From Paracoccus seriniphilus (GTDB lineage Bacteria; Pseudomonadota; Alphaproteobacteria; Rhodobacterales; Rhodobacteraceae), in contig NZ_CP067132.1 of the NCBI RefSeq assembly GCF_028553745.1, forward strand, positions 62,001-126,000: a DNA stretch of 64,000 nucleotides. Reading direction: 5' to 3'. This document shows, in pieces, positions 51,870 to 60,913 of this stretch. Numbering within the stretch: the first letter of the stretch is position 1; every line of letters starts with the position of its first letter. The notes beneath the pieces were generated by a model, which was not told where the DNA came from, searched no databases, and worked only from the letters and a program-made list of their open reading frames with translations. The position numbers and the translations under genes are program-made.

Positions 51870-54137
51870 TCAGTCCTGACTTTCATAGTCATGCGGTCCG
51901 GCGATGTCATTGCCAAGGGTGATGCGCACGTGATCGATCTCTCCCTCGAAGGCGAAGCCCCCACGATCCGCATAGGCCGGGCTGACCGGTGAGCCATCGT
52001 CCTTGCCCAGGCTCAGACCTTCCCATTCCATGAAATAGCGGTAGGTCTTGGGAATGCTGACGGTGCTGACCTCTTGCCCGTTCAGGGACAGATGGCCGAT
52101 GCCTTCGCAGATGCCGGTCTTCTCGAAACGATACAGGACATCAATCCAGTCGCCACCTTCGGGAACCGGCGCAGCGGCGCGGAACATCTCTTCATAGAAG
52201 TTATAGTCGTGCACGATCTTGCCGTCCTGCACATAGAGACTGTAGCCGCCACATAATCCGCCACAGGCCAGAATGACCCCTTCCGATCCCTGTGGAATGC
52301 GCACCCGCGCCTGGATCTGGTAAGAGCGATCCATGATGAAGGGTGCCGCACCGCCCGGAATGGGCGACATGCCCGGATAGAAGACATATTCCTGCTGGAT
52401 ACGCGGGGAATCCGTACGCGGTCTGGCCATGGCCCGGCGCTCGGCAAAGCCCCGGTCGTCCAGCGGCAGAATGTCATAGCGTCCTGCCTCGGCCCACCAC
52501 ATCTCGATCATCTTGCGCAGGCGCTCTGGCTCCTTGTCCGCAAGATCATGCTGTTCTGCGAAGTCCTCGGCGACATTATACAGTTCCCACTGGTCGTCGT
52601 CGTAATCGGAATAGCGCTTGTGATAGGCCACCGCCTTCCAGCCGTCATGCCAGATCGCCCGATGGCCGAACATTTCAAAGACCTGCGTGCGCTTGTGCGT
52701 GGGCTGATCCTTGTCATTGAAGGAATAGAGCATGCTCGTGCCATGGATGTTCATCTGCGGAACACCGCGGATCATGCTGGGGGCCTCGGTGCCGATGGCC
52801 TCCAGAATGGTGGGCACGATATCCATCACATGATGAAACTGGTTGCGCACACCGCCCTTTTCGCCAATTCCCCTGGGCCAGGACACGATCATCGGATCCT
52901 GAACACCGCCGGCATGGGTGTTCTGCTTGTAGCGGCGCAACGGGGTGTTTTCGACCTGCGCCCAACCGATCGGATAGTTGTTCTTGGCGCGCATGGTGCC
53001 GATATTGTCGATCCGTTCGAGGTTGAAGTCGAAATTCTCGGCATCCATGTTTTCGTAAAAGGTCGTGCTGGTCGAGCCGTGGGTCTGACCTTCCTGGCTG
53101 GCACCATTGTCCGACAGCAGGAAGATCATCGTGTTGTCTTTCTTCCCCAGCTTTTCCAGATGCGCCAGAAGTCGCCCGATTTCCTTGTCAGTATGGTCGA
53201 GGAAAGCCGCGTAAGCCTCTTCAAACTTGCAATAAAGTCGCTTCTGATCATCCGACAGGCTATCCCAGGCTTCGACCCCGTCGTTGCGCGGCACAAGGCC
53301 GGTGCCTTCGGGAACGATGCCCATCTCGATCTGGCGGGCAAGACGCTGTTCGCGGATCTTGTCCCAGCCTTCGTCGAAGCGGCCCTTGTATTTGTCCAGA
53401 AATTCCTGCGGCGCCTGATGCGGCGAATGCATCGCGCCGGGGGCGAAATACATGAAAAAGGGTTTCTTCGGCGCAAGCGACACGTGGTCGGTCAGGAACT
53501 GGCAGGCATTGTCGACCAGATCCGCGTTCAGCGTATAGCCCTCTTCGGGGGTGCAGGGCGGCGATACATGCTGGTTGTCGCGCACCAATGCAGGCCGGAA
53601 CTGATCGGACAGGGCTTCGAGGAAGCCGTAGTATTTCGAGAAGCCGCGCCCCAGGGGCCATTGATCGAACGGCCCGACCGCCGAGGTCTGATCGACCGGT
53701 GCCAGATGCCATTTGCCGACCGCATAGCTGTTGTAGCCATGGGACGCCAGCATTTCGGCAAGGGTTCCGGCATTGGGCCGGATGGCGCCGCGCTTGCTGG
53801 GAAAGCCGCTGTCGGCATTGGCGATGATCGACATGCCGACAGCGTGGTGGTCGCGCCCGGTCAGAAGCGAGGCACGCGTCGGAGAACACAGGGCGGTGGT
53901 ATGAAAGTTGTTGTACCGCAATCCGCCCTGCGCCAGAGCATCGATGTTCGAGGTATCGATTTCGCTGCCGAAACATCCAAGGCTGCCAAAGCCCATGTCG
54001 TCAAACAGTATCACCAGAACGTTCGGGCTGTCTTCGTCGGGCGTTTCGGGTTCGGGCCACCAAGGGGTCGAATCCTTGTAGGTCCGCCCGACATATCCCC
54101 TGAAGAGCTCGTGTGTGTTGTTTTGAGTGATACTCAT
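51870..54137 (-). CDS. Large cytoplasmic arylsulfatase (AtsA-like)
   Basis: The 755 residues carry NVLVILFDDMGFGSLGCFG (metal Asp pair), the signature C84-S-P-T-R88 then ASLLTGRDHHAVGM, GKWHLAP, and FLLSDNGASQEG. A C-terminal beta-rich region of about 200 residues includes GGLCGGYSLYVQDGK. No signal peptide is present, as in Pseudomonas AtsA, so sulfate esters are cut in the cytoplasm after import. It follows the SsuA/TauA-like binding protein gene by 26 bases, as the last gene of the five-gene ats-like operon. C84 needs conversion to formylglycine by an enzyme not found in the window. Confidence 0.93.
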   Translation of the reverse strand: MSITQNNTHELFRGYVGRTYKDSTPWWPEPETPDEDSPNVLVILFDDMGFGSLGCFGSEIDTSNIDALAQGGLRYNNFHTTALCSPTRASLLTGRDHHAVGMSIIANADSGFPSKRGAIRPNAGTLAEMLASHGYNSYAVGKWHLAPVDQTSAVGPFDQWPLGRGFSKYYGFLEALSDQFRPALVRDNQHVSPPCTPEEGYTLNADLVDNACQFLTDHVSLAPKKPFFMYFAPGAMHSPHQAPQEFLDKYKGRFDEGWDKIREQRLARQIEMGIVPEGTGLVPRNDGVEAWDSLSDDQKRLYCKFEEAYAAFLDHTDKEIGRLLAHLEKLGKKDNTMIFLLSDNGASQEGQTHGSTSTTFYENMDAENFDFNLERIDNIGTMRAKNNYPIGWAQVENTPLRRYKQNTHAGGVQDPMIVSWPRGIGEKGGVRNQFHHVMDIVPTILEAIGTEAPSMIRGVPQMNIHGTSMLYSFNDKDQPTHKRTQVFEMFGHRAIWHDGWKAVAYHKRYSDYDDDQWELYNVAEDFAEQHDLADKEPERLRKMIEMWWAEAGRYDILPLDDRGFAERRAMARPRTDSPRIQQEYVFYPGMSPIPGGAAPFIMDRSYQIQARVRIPQGSEGVILACGGLCGGYSLYVQDGKIVHDYNFYEEMFRAAAPVPEGGDWIDVLYRFEKTGICEGIGHLSLNGQEVSTVSIPKTYRYFMEWEGLSLGKDDGSPVSPAYADRGGFAFEGEIDHVRITLGNDIAGPHDYESQD

Positions 54138-54163
54138 GGTTCAATGACCTCCGTTACGGATAG

Positions 54164-55171
54164 TTATTCTTGTCTCAGGGCTTTGGCGGCCTGCAGGATG
54201 GGCAGCGCGCTGTCCCTCATTGCGGGCAGATCCGGCACTTCGTCATAGGCGCCGGCCGCAACCAGAACCTCGGCGCTGGCGATCAGCGTATCGATGGTCG
54301 CGCCGCTTTCCATGTCGGCAATCGCTTCGTCCAGGGTCTGGAAATCGCGCAGGCCAAAGGCATAGGCTGCGGTTTCCGGAGTGCCTTCGATCCCGGCATC
54401 CTTGAAGAATTCCAGCGCCAGTTCTACGGTTTCCTGGGGGTGTTCGCGGGTGTATTCATTGCCGCGATAGACGGCCTCGACAAAACGCGCGGCGGCATCG
54501 GGATCATCGCCCCAGAAACGGCTGGTGACGATCAGCGGCACGATGATCGAGGTGCCCGCCACCTGCCCGTCGCAGACGACCGTGTAGTTTTCCTTGTCCA
54601 TGACAATGTCGAAATCGGCCGAAGCGGCGGTGGTCCCCGCGCCGATTTCGCCATTCAGCAGGGATTGCCGCGTCACCGGAGGATCAAGCGGCACGATCTC
54701 CAGTTCACCCTGGGCCACGCCGAAATGATCGGCGCAGGCGTATAGCAACTGGCTCCAGGTCGAATTGGGCACGGTGCCGATGCGGGTGTTGCGCAGCGCA
54801 TCAGCCGGTGTCCCATCACCCAGCACATCATTGCGCATGATCAGCTTGATGTTGCGATCTTCCTTCAGCATCGTGCCGACCGAGATCAGCTTGAACTTGT
54901 CCCAGCCCGAGATCGCGGGCGGGCCGCCCGTCCATCCAGCCTGCCAGTCCCCCGACACGCCCGATGCAAGGGCCGCGCCGCCATTGGGGAAATAGGTGAT
55001 CTCGACCTCAAGATCGTTATCGGCGAAATAGCCCAGATGATCAGCCAGCCACAGCGGGAAGCCGGTTTCATTCGGCTGGCTGTTCAGATTCAGTTGCACC
55101 GGCTGCGCCCAGACGGCACCCGCCATCAGGGCACAGCTTGCCGTTGCCAGAATCATGTTCTTGATTTTCAT
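54164..55171 (-). CDS. ABC importer binding protein for sulfate esters/sulfonates (SsuA/TauA-like)
   Basis: A Sec signal peptide (MKIKNMILATASCALMAGAV, cleaved near VWAQ) leads a 335-residue NMT1/SsuA-type binding protein: QPNETGFPLWLADHLGYFAD and ITYFPNGGAALASGVSGDWQ are typical. The ATG at 55169-55171 follows GGGAGGAAAGATCA. It lies 34 bases after the ATPase gene and 26 before the arylsulfatase, so its ligand is probably an aryl or alkyl sulfate ester. Nitrate- or taurine-type ligands are the family alternatives. Confidence 0.9.
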   Translation of the reverse strand: MKIKNMILATASCALMAGAVWAQPVQLNLNSQPNETGFPLWLADHLGYFADNDLEVEITYFPNGGAALASGVSGDWQAGWTGGPPAISGWDKFKLISVGTMLKEDRNIKLIMRNDVLGDGTPADALRNTRIGTVPNSTWSQLLYACADHFGVAQGELEIVPLDPPVTRQSLLNGEIGAGTTAASADFDIVMDKENYTVVCDGQVAGTSIIVPLIVTSRFWGDDPDAAARFVEAVYRGNEYTREHPQETVELALEFFKDAGIEGTPETAAYAFGLRDFQTLDEAIADMESGATIDTLIASAEVLVAAGAYDEVPDLPAMRDSALPILQAAKALRQE

Positions 55172-55205
55172 TGATCTTTCCTCCCTATGAAAACAGTTCT
55201 GCCCG

Positions 55206-56003
55206 CTACTGGGCGATGATTTCTTCACGAACCAGCGCCCAGATCTCGCGCCGCGCGGCAATGAAATCGGGATGTTCGGCGGCAACCTCGATATCGCCGC
55301 GCTTCCACACGACATCGCGGGGCAGCGAGATCTCTTTCTTGATGCGGCCCGGCCGACGGCTCATGACGATCACGCGGTCACCCAGATAGACCGCCTCTTC
55401 GACGGAATGGGTGATGAACAGCACCGTATAGTGATGTTCGCGGTGCAGACGCTGCACCTCTTCCTGCAGAATTGTGCGGGTCTGCGCATCCAGTGCACCG
55501 AAGGGTTCATCCATCAGCAGGATTTCGGGCTGCATCACCAATGAACGGGCAATCGCCACGCGCTGCTGCATGCCGCCGGACAATTCACTGGGATAGGCGT
55601 CGCGGAACTGTTCAAGCTTCATGATCTGCAGCTGCTCGACCAGTCGGCGCTCTTGCTCGGCGGCAGACACGCCACACATCTGCAATCCGAACTTGATGTT
55701 CTGCGCCACGGTTTCCGAAGGGAACAAGGCGAATTTCTGGAACACGACGCTGCGCTGCGGCCCCGGAGGTCCGGCGGGCTTGCCGTCAACCAGGATTTCG
55801 CCATCGGTCGGCTTTTCCAGTCCGGCCCCGACCGTCATCAGCGTGGATTTTCCGCAGCCTGACGGCCCGACCACGCAGATGAATTCGCCTTTCTGAACAC
55901 TGAGCGAACAATCATCGACCGCACAGACCCCCGTGTCTTTGGGGCCAAACCACTTGGTGATATTGCGCAGTTCAAGCTTGGGAGTGGATTGTTGATTTTG
56001 CAT
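55206..56003 (-). CDS. ABC importer ATPase (SsuB/TauB family)
   Basis: The 265 residues have Walker A GPSGCGKST, Q-loop VVFQKFALFPS, signature ELSGGMQQR, Walker B ILLMDEPFGALDA and the FITHSVEEAVYLGDR H-loop region. It powers the two permeases encoded just upstream. It begins 11 bases after the proximal permease stop, behind AGGAAAAATC. Confidence 0.92.
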   Translation of the reverse strand: MQNQQSTPKLELRNITKWFGPKDTGVCAVDDCSLSVQKGEFICVVGPSGCGKSTLMTVGAGLEKPTDGEILVDGKPAGPPGPQRSVVFQKFALFPSETVAQNIKFGLQMCGVSAAEQERRLVEQLQIMKLEQFRDAYPSELSGGMQQRVAIARSLVMQPEILLMDEPFGALDAQTRTILQEEVQRLHREHHYTVLFITHSVEEAVYLGDRVIVMSRRPGRIKKEISLPRDVVWKRGDIEVAAEHPDFIAARREIWALVREEIIAQ

Positions 56004-56014
56004 GATTTTTCCTA

Positions 56015-56839
56015 TTATCCGTCGCGCTGCGCACGTGGTTTGCGCCAGGGAAGAAGCAGGGTCTCCGAGCGTTGCAGAAGGCCGTCGATCAGAACGCCAA
56101 GGGTGCCGATCGCGATGATCCCGACAAAGATGGTCGAAACCGAGTCATTGTTCTGACCCTGCGAGATCAGGAACCCCAGGCCGACCTTGCCGACGACCAG
56201 CTCGGCGCCGACCAGCGCCATCCAGCCATTGCTGATGGCGATGCGCAGGCCGGTGAATATGGCAGGTGCGGCGACCGGCACGACGACACGGCGCAGCATG
56301 GCCCCCTGCCCGGCACCCAGCACTTTCGCGGCCCGCACAAGGATCGGGTCAACCTGCTGCACACCGAGTTGCGCGTTGATGACGCAGGCCGGAAAGGCCG
56401 CGATGAAGACCACCATCGCCTGTGTCGCGGTCGAAGCGCCGAACCACAGGATGGCGATCGGAACCCAGGCAAAGGGCGGAATGTAGCGCAGCACCTCGAA
56501 GATCGGGTTGAATACGGCGCGGAAGGCCGGCACCCATGCAAACAGGATGCCCACCGGCACACCCAGCAGGATCGCGGCCCCGACGCCCAATGCCCAACGA
56601 TACAGAGAGGCACCGACATGTCCGATCAGGGTCGATCCACTGAATGGCTCGACAACCAGGTTGAGGAACCGCCCGATGACCTCAACCGGCGAAGGCAATG
56701 TCCGCGCATCGACCAGGTCGAGAACGCTGGTCGACAGCACCCATAGCGCCAAAAGGGTCAGCAGCGAGGCCGCACCGTAAAGGAATGGCAGGCGCGGGCT
56801 TTCGGACAGGCCTAGCTTGTTCAGGAAATTGATACGCAT
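56015..56839 (-). CDS. ABC importer permease (SsuC/TauC family), second of two
   Basis: The 274-residue permease has about six membrane helices and the EAA-like loop RAAKVLGAGQGAMLRRVVVP with a following hydrophobic segment. The ATG at 56837-56839 lies 4 bases after the stop of the other permease. It and its neighbour are related but distinct, so the importer should be a heterodimer, as opposed to the homodimer usual for SsuC/TauC systems. Confidence 0.9.
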   Translation of the reverse strand: MRINFLNKLGLSESPRLPFLYGAASLLTLLALWVLSTSVLDLVDARTLPSPVEVIGRFLNLVVEPFSGSTLIGHVGASLYRWALGVGAAILLGVPVGILFAWVPAFRAVFNPIFEVLRYIPPFAWVPIAILWFGASTATQAMVVFIAAFPACVINAQLGVQQVDPILVRAAKVLGAGQGAMLRRVVVPVAAPAIFTGLRIAISNGWMALVGAELVVGKVGLGFLISQGQNNDSVSTIFVGIIAIGTLGVLIDGLLQRSETLLLPWRKPRAQRDG

Positions 56840-56843
56840 GGCT

Positions 56844-57629
56844 CTATCCTCCGTTCCGGTCATTCTTGACCCATGGGGCAAAGACCCGCGCCGCCAGCCC
56901 CATCAGCGCCGAAAGCATGACGCCCAGCAGGCCGATCAGCAGCATCGCGACGACCAGCACATCCGTGTCCAGCATCCGCGAGGCATTCAGCGCGACATAT
57001 CCAAGCCCCGCAGTTGCAGCCAGAAGCTCGGCCGCGACCAGCGTTGTCCAGGCATTGCCAAGCGCGATCCGCGCACCGGCCAGCAAGGTCGGAATGGCCG
57101 AGCGAATGACGATCCGGGTCAATATCTTGCGGTCGCTGGCTCCCAGCGTGCGTCCTGCGTCGATCAGCAGCTTGTCGACCGAATGCACGGCATGCATCGA
57201 GTTCATCACCCAGGGCACCAGCGCGGCGATGAAAACCACGAAGATCCGCGCCGCATCGCCAATACCGATCCACAGCAGCGTCAGGGGAATCCATGCCAGC
57301 GGCGGCACCGGACGGATCAGCTGAAAGACCGGAAAGACGATCCATTTCAACCGCGTCCACCACGCCATTGCGATGCCGAGTGGAACTCCGATCACGCCGC
57401 CCAGAATCCAGCCTGCCAGCACGATGGACAGAGAGCTGAAGATATGCCCCATCAGCGTGCTGCCGATATAGGGCCGCGACCAGAACATGATCAGCCGGTC
57501 CAGCACATCTGCAGGTGATGGAAAGAACAGCTCGGGCACCGGCCCTCCGTCCCGCGTCAACCAGGCCCAGATGGCCAGCCAGAGCAAAGTCGCCCCGCCG
57601 CCAATCAATGCCACTCTATTGGATGTCAA
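56844..57629 (-). CDS. ABC importer permease (SsuC/TauC family), first of two, TTG start
   Basis: The 261-residue permease has about six membrane helices and the loop DAGRTLGASDRKILTRIVIR. The best start is TTG at 57627-57629, because GGGAGGGG stands 7 bases before it; the upstream ATG at 57668 has no ribosome binding site and adds an Arg/Gln-rich tail. It is the first gene of the sulfate-ester operon, downstream of LacI-type operators. Confidence 0.85.
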   Translation of the reverse strand: MTSNRVALIGGGATLLWLAIWAWLTRDGGPVPELFFPSPADVLDRLIMFWSRPYIGSTLMGHIFSSLSIVLAGWILGGVIGVPLGIAMAWWTRLKWIVFPVFQLIRPVPPLAWIPLTLLWIGIGDAARIFVVFIAALVPWVMNSMHAVHSVDKLLIDAGRTLGASDRKILTRIVIRSAIPTLLAGARIALGNAWTTLVAAELLAATAGLGYVALNASRMLDTDVLVVAMLLIGLLGVMLSALMGLAARVFAPWVKNDRNGG

Positions 57630-57699
57630 ACCGTCCCCTCCCTGTCGCGACTGACGCTCGCAGGTCATGCCGTGCGTCTTGCCGAGGGACGGTAACGAA

Positions 57700-57901
57700 T
57701 TAAACGTTTAACTGTCAATCAACCTTTCTGGATAAATCTGAACGATGAATGCGCTGTTCAATTTTAATCGTTTATTTACAAACTACTAACTTTAGAAAAA
57801 ATTCTAGAGCCACTTAGAAATCCGGCAATCGGAAGAGATGACTCACCGCGATTTCGAGAAGAATTTTCTTGAATTCCACCCTCATTTTGTTAAACGTTAT
57901 A
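57700..57901. promoter_or_regulatory. LacI-type operators in the divergent ats promoter region
   Basis: TTAAACGTTTAA (57700-57711) is a perfect 12-base palindrome of the LacI-family type. TTAATCGTTTAT (57764-57775) and TTAAACGTTATA (57890-57901) match it in 10 of 12 positions. They lie in the 315-base gap between the importer operon and the lacI-type gene. The first is near the importer start and the last near the regulator start, so repression of both, perhaps with looping, is plausible. The remainder of the gap is AT-rich and shows no gene. Confidence 0.75.
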
Positions 57902-57944
57902 CGCAACCATTTACGGCTGAGGGGCCTTGCCGAAGGCGAAACAG

Positions 57945-58988
57945 ATGAAGAACAAGACAGCCATGCCAGGGCGGCCGCGCCGCGCCTCGATCAAGGATGT
58001 TGCAGAACGCGCAGGCGTCTCGACAGCTACCGTCTCGCATGTCTTCTCGGGCAAGAAACACGTCAATGAGGCCCTTGAGACCCGCGTGCGGGCCGCCGCG
58101 AAAGAGCTGGGCTATTCGGTTGATCGCGTCGCGTCGCGGCTGAGGTCGGGCAAGGCCAAGGTCATCGCTGTCATGGTCCCCGATCTTGAGGATCTGTTCC
58201 TCAGCCGTTTCGTGTCACGGATCGAAGCACAGGCCGAGGATTCCGGCTTCGAGGTCATCCTGTCCTGTTCGCGCAACGACCCCGAGCTTGAACGCACAAG
58301 GTTGCAGGCCATGCTGGCATGGCGCCCCACCGGGCTGATATTTGTGCCCTGCCGTGATCAACTGCCAATGGACATCCTGCGCAATCACCCCGATCTTCCG
58401 ATCATTGGCGCGGACCGCGTCAATCCCAGCCTGACCCCTTTCGACACGGTGACCGTGGACAATTACGGTTCGGGCTGGACGGTGACGGACAATCTGATCA
58501 CCAAGGGCGCGACATCCATCCTGATGGTCACCTCGGTGACCGGGATCGCGACAATTCGCGAACGGATCCGTGGCGCACAGGAACGTGTCAGCCGCGAAAC
58601 CGGCGTCACTTTGCAGGTGCTGGAAATCGGCTCCGACCCGACGACCGGCGCCGCGCGCCTGGGCGAATGGCTGGGAGAGAAGGGGCTGCCTGATGCAGTG
58701 GTCTGCCTGACAAATGTCATGACGCTGGCCGCCCTGGCAAGCTTTGCCCATATCGGGATCGAGGCCCCCGAGGACCTGATGCTGATCGGCTATCACGATT
58801 CACTGTGGATGACCGCGCGCAGGGTCCCGATCACCACGGTCTCGCTGCCCATTGACGATGTAGCCCGGGCCGTGTGGCAGCAGCTGGAAAGCCGCGTTTC
58901 GGGCGATGACTCGCCCTGTCGCAACACCGTTCTGTCAACCAGCCTGATCGAACGGGATACGACAAGGGCGCGCGCGATCGGCCGCTAG
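57945..58988 (+). CDS. LacI family transcriptional regulator
   Basis: The 347 residues start with a basic tail (MKNKTAMPGRPRR), then the LacI helix-turn-helix SIKDVAERAGVSTATVSHVF and a periplasmic-binding-protein-like sensor (VIAVMVPDLEDLFLSRFV, then the FEVILSCSRND segment). The ATG at 57945 follows AAGG; a TTG 18 bases upstream is less likely. It probably represses the divergent importer-arylsulfatase operon and itself. Its stop codon shares the CTAG palindrome with the stop of the convergent uxuA gene. Confidence 0.9.
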   Translation: MKNKTAMPGRPRRASIKDVAERAGVSTATVSHVFSGKKHVNEALETRVRAAAKELGYSVDRVASRLRSGKAKVIAVMVPDLEDLFLSRFVSRIEAQAEDSGFEVILSCSRNDPELERTRLQAMLAWRPTGLIFVPCRDQLPMDILRNHPDLPIIGADRVNPSLTPFDTVTVDNYGSGWTVTDNLITKGATSILMVTSVTGIATIRERIRGAQERVSRETGVTLQVLEIGSDPTTGAARLGEWLGEKGLPDAVVCLTNVMTLAALASFAHIGIEAPEDLMLIGYHDSLWMTARRVPITTVSLPIDDVARAVWQQLESRVSGDDSPCRNTVLSTSLIERDTTRARAIGR

Positions 58989-60148
58989 AGGTGGCGCTTC
59001 ACCGCATGGATGACCCCGCGAACTTCGGCCAGCCCGCGCAATCGACCGATTGCCGGATAGCCCGGCGCGCCGCCCGGACGGTGGTGGTCATCCAGCAGCT
59101 TGTGCCCGTGGTCGGGGCGAAATGGCAGGGTGATGCCTCGGGCTTTCTGAATCTCCAGTGCCGCGCGGACGATCTCGACCATATCCACATCGCCGTCCAG
59201 ATGGTCGGCCTCGTGAAATGACAGCCCGTCCGCCTCGCGGCGCGTCGCCCGCAGATGCAGGAAATGCACCCGTTCGCCATGCGCGCGCAGCATCGCCGGA
59301 AGATCGTTGTCTGCCCGCACCCCGTAAGAGCCGGTGCAGAAGGTGAACCCGTTGCTGTGGCTATCCGAAATACCTGCGATGAACTGCATGTCATTCGCCG
59401 TCGACACCACGCGCGGCAGACCGAACAGGGGCCGGGGCGGATCATCGGGGTGGATTGCCAGCACGATGCCCGCCTCTTCCGCGGCGGGCAGCACATGGCG
59501 CAGGAAGGCCGCGAGGTTCTGACGAAGCTGCGCGGCATCAATGCTGTCATAGCGCGCCAGATGGGTGCGGAACTGATCCAGTGTATAGCTTTCCTCGGCC
59601 CCCGGCAGACCGGCCAGAATCGTGTCGGTCAGCGCCTGCCGATCGGCATCCGACATCGCTTTGGATCGCGCATCGATCTGGGCAACAATCTCGGCCGGGT
59701 GATCATTTATCGCATCCTTGCGCCCAAGGATCTCGATATCGAAAAGCGCGAAATCCACGGCATCAAAACGCAGGCAATGCGCCCCGTTGGGCAGCGGATA
59801 GGACAGATTCGTGCGCGTCCAGTCCAGCACCGGCATGAAGTTGTAACAGACCGTGCGGATTCCGCAGGCCCCCAGATTGCGCAACGATTGCGCCCATGCG
59901 TCCGCATAGCGCTGCCATCCCGGCGCGCCGGTCTTGATGTCCTCATGCACCGGGATGCTTTCGACCACATCCCAGTCCAGACCGGCGGCCTCGATCATCC
60001 GCTTGAGCGCCTGAATCTCATCGACCGGCCAAACCGTGCCATTGGGCAGATGATGCAGGGCCGAGACAATTCCCTCGGCCCCCGCCTGGCGAACCTGCGA
60101 AAGGGTGATCGCGTCATTGGGCCCAAACCAGCGCCATGTCTGCTTCAC
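58985..60148 (-). CDS. uxuA: Mannonate dehydratase
   Basis: The 387 residues begin MKQTWRWFGPNDAITLSQVR and continue with VVESIPVHEDIKTG, CYNFMPVLDWTRT, AIHPDDPPRPLFGLPRVVST and PFRPDHGHKLLDD, all UxuA landmarks including metal-binding Cys and His residues. It converts D-mannonate to 2-keto-3-deoxygluconate in glucuronate breakdown. Uronate isomerase (UxaC) and mannonate oxidoreductase (UxuB) are not in the window, but the GH2 glucuronidase and TRAP transporter next to it supply the upstream context. It is last of the leftward operon. Confidence 0.94.
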   Translation of the reverse strand: MKQTWRWFGPNDAITLSQVRQAGAEGIVSALHHLPNGTVWPVDEIQALKRMIEAAGLDWDVVESIPVHEDIKTGAPGWQRYADAWAQSLRNLGACGIRTVCYNFMPVLDWTRTNLSYPLPNGAHCLRFDAVDFALFDIEILGRKDAINDHPAEIVAQIDARSKAMSDADRQALTDTILAGLPGAEESYTLDQFRTHLARYDSIDAAQLRQNLAAFLRHVLPAAEEAGIVLAIHPDDPPRPLFGLPRVVSTANDMQFIAGISDSHSNGFTFCTGSYGVRADNDLPAMLRAHGERVHFLHLRATRREADGLSFHEADHLDGDVDMVEIVRAALEIQKARGITLPFRPDHGHKLLDDHHRPGGAPGYPAIGRLRGLAEVRGVIHAVKRHL

Positions 60149-60166
60149 ATCATGCTCCTGTCTAAC

Positions 60167-60913
60167 TTAAAATGCCTGCGCGCTGCGGGCGTTGGAAAAC
60201 AGATGGCCGTCGAAATCCGGATCGTCGGAATCGGACAGTTGCATCAGCGTATCCCGGACGTGCTCCAGGTGGTCGCGCATCGCCTGACGCGCCCGCTGAC
60301 CATCGCGCGCGCGCAGGGCATCCAGAATCGCCTGGTGATCGTCCAGCCAGCGGTTGCGATAGGTGTCGTCGAAGATCCGGCTGTGCAACTGCGCCCACAT
60401 TCGGCTGCGATTGCGCAGATCCCACAGATCGCTGACCATCTTGACCAGCACGCCATTCTGCGTGGCCTCGGCAATCAACAGGTGAAAGCGTTGATCGCTT
60501 TGGTAATCGTCGCGGCCTTCGGTGATGCTGTGGCGCTCATCCTCCAGCGTATCGCGCATCGCGATGATGTCGGACTTGGTAACCGTTGCCGCCGCCAGTC
60601 CAGCCACCGCGCTTTCCAGGACCATACGCGCCTCAAGCAGTTCGAAGGGGCCGATATCATCCTCGACCGGTTCCGAAACGATGGCCGCGGCATCCTCTTG
60701 CAGATAGACGCCCGAGCCCTGACGCACCTGAACCAGCCCTTCGACCTCCAGCATGATGATCGCATCGCGCACAAGACTGCGCCCGACGCCAAGGCGCAAT
60801 GCGATCTGGCGCTCGGTCAGAATGCGGTCGCCCGGCTGCAGCCCCTCGGCCCGGATCAACTCGCGCAGTTCGGCGGCGACGTCCTGATAGCGGCGTTGAT
60901 GAGCATCGGTCAT
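60167..60913 (-). CDS. UxuR/ExuR-like GntR regulator (FCD domain)
   Basis: The 248 residues have a winged helix, including RILTERQIALRLGVGRSLVR, and a helical FCD domain with the usual His and Asp metal residues. It lies between the beta-glucuronidase gene (4-base overlap) and uxuA (18 bases), so it belongs to the operon it probably controls. In the promoter of the operon lie AAATTGGT/ACCA sites like those of E. coli UxuR/ExuR. An inducer such as glucuronate or fructuronate is likely. Confidence 0.88.
   Translation of the reverse strand: MTDAHQRRYQDVAAELRELIRAEGLQPGDRILTERQIALRLGVGRSLVRDAIIMLEVEGLVQVRQGSGVYLQEDAAAIVSEPVEDDIGPFELLEARMVLESAVAGLAAATVTKSDIIAMRDTLEDERHSITEGRDDYQSDQRFHLLIAEATQNGVLVKMVSDLWDLRNRSRMWAQLHSRIFDDTYRNRWLDDHQAILDALRARDGQRARQAMRDHLEHVRDTLMQLSDSDDPDFDGHLFSNARSAQAF

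Noticed and set aside
50121..51992. Plus-strand open frame of 623 codons
   Set aside because: Antisense to the FGGY kinase and into the arylsulfatase end; the composition is His/Arg/Gln-rich and no family is visible.
52548..54248. Plus-strand open frame of 566 codons
   Set aside because: Antisense to the arylsulfatase, whose signature and metal motifs are intact on the minus strand.
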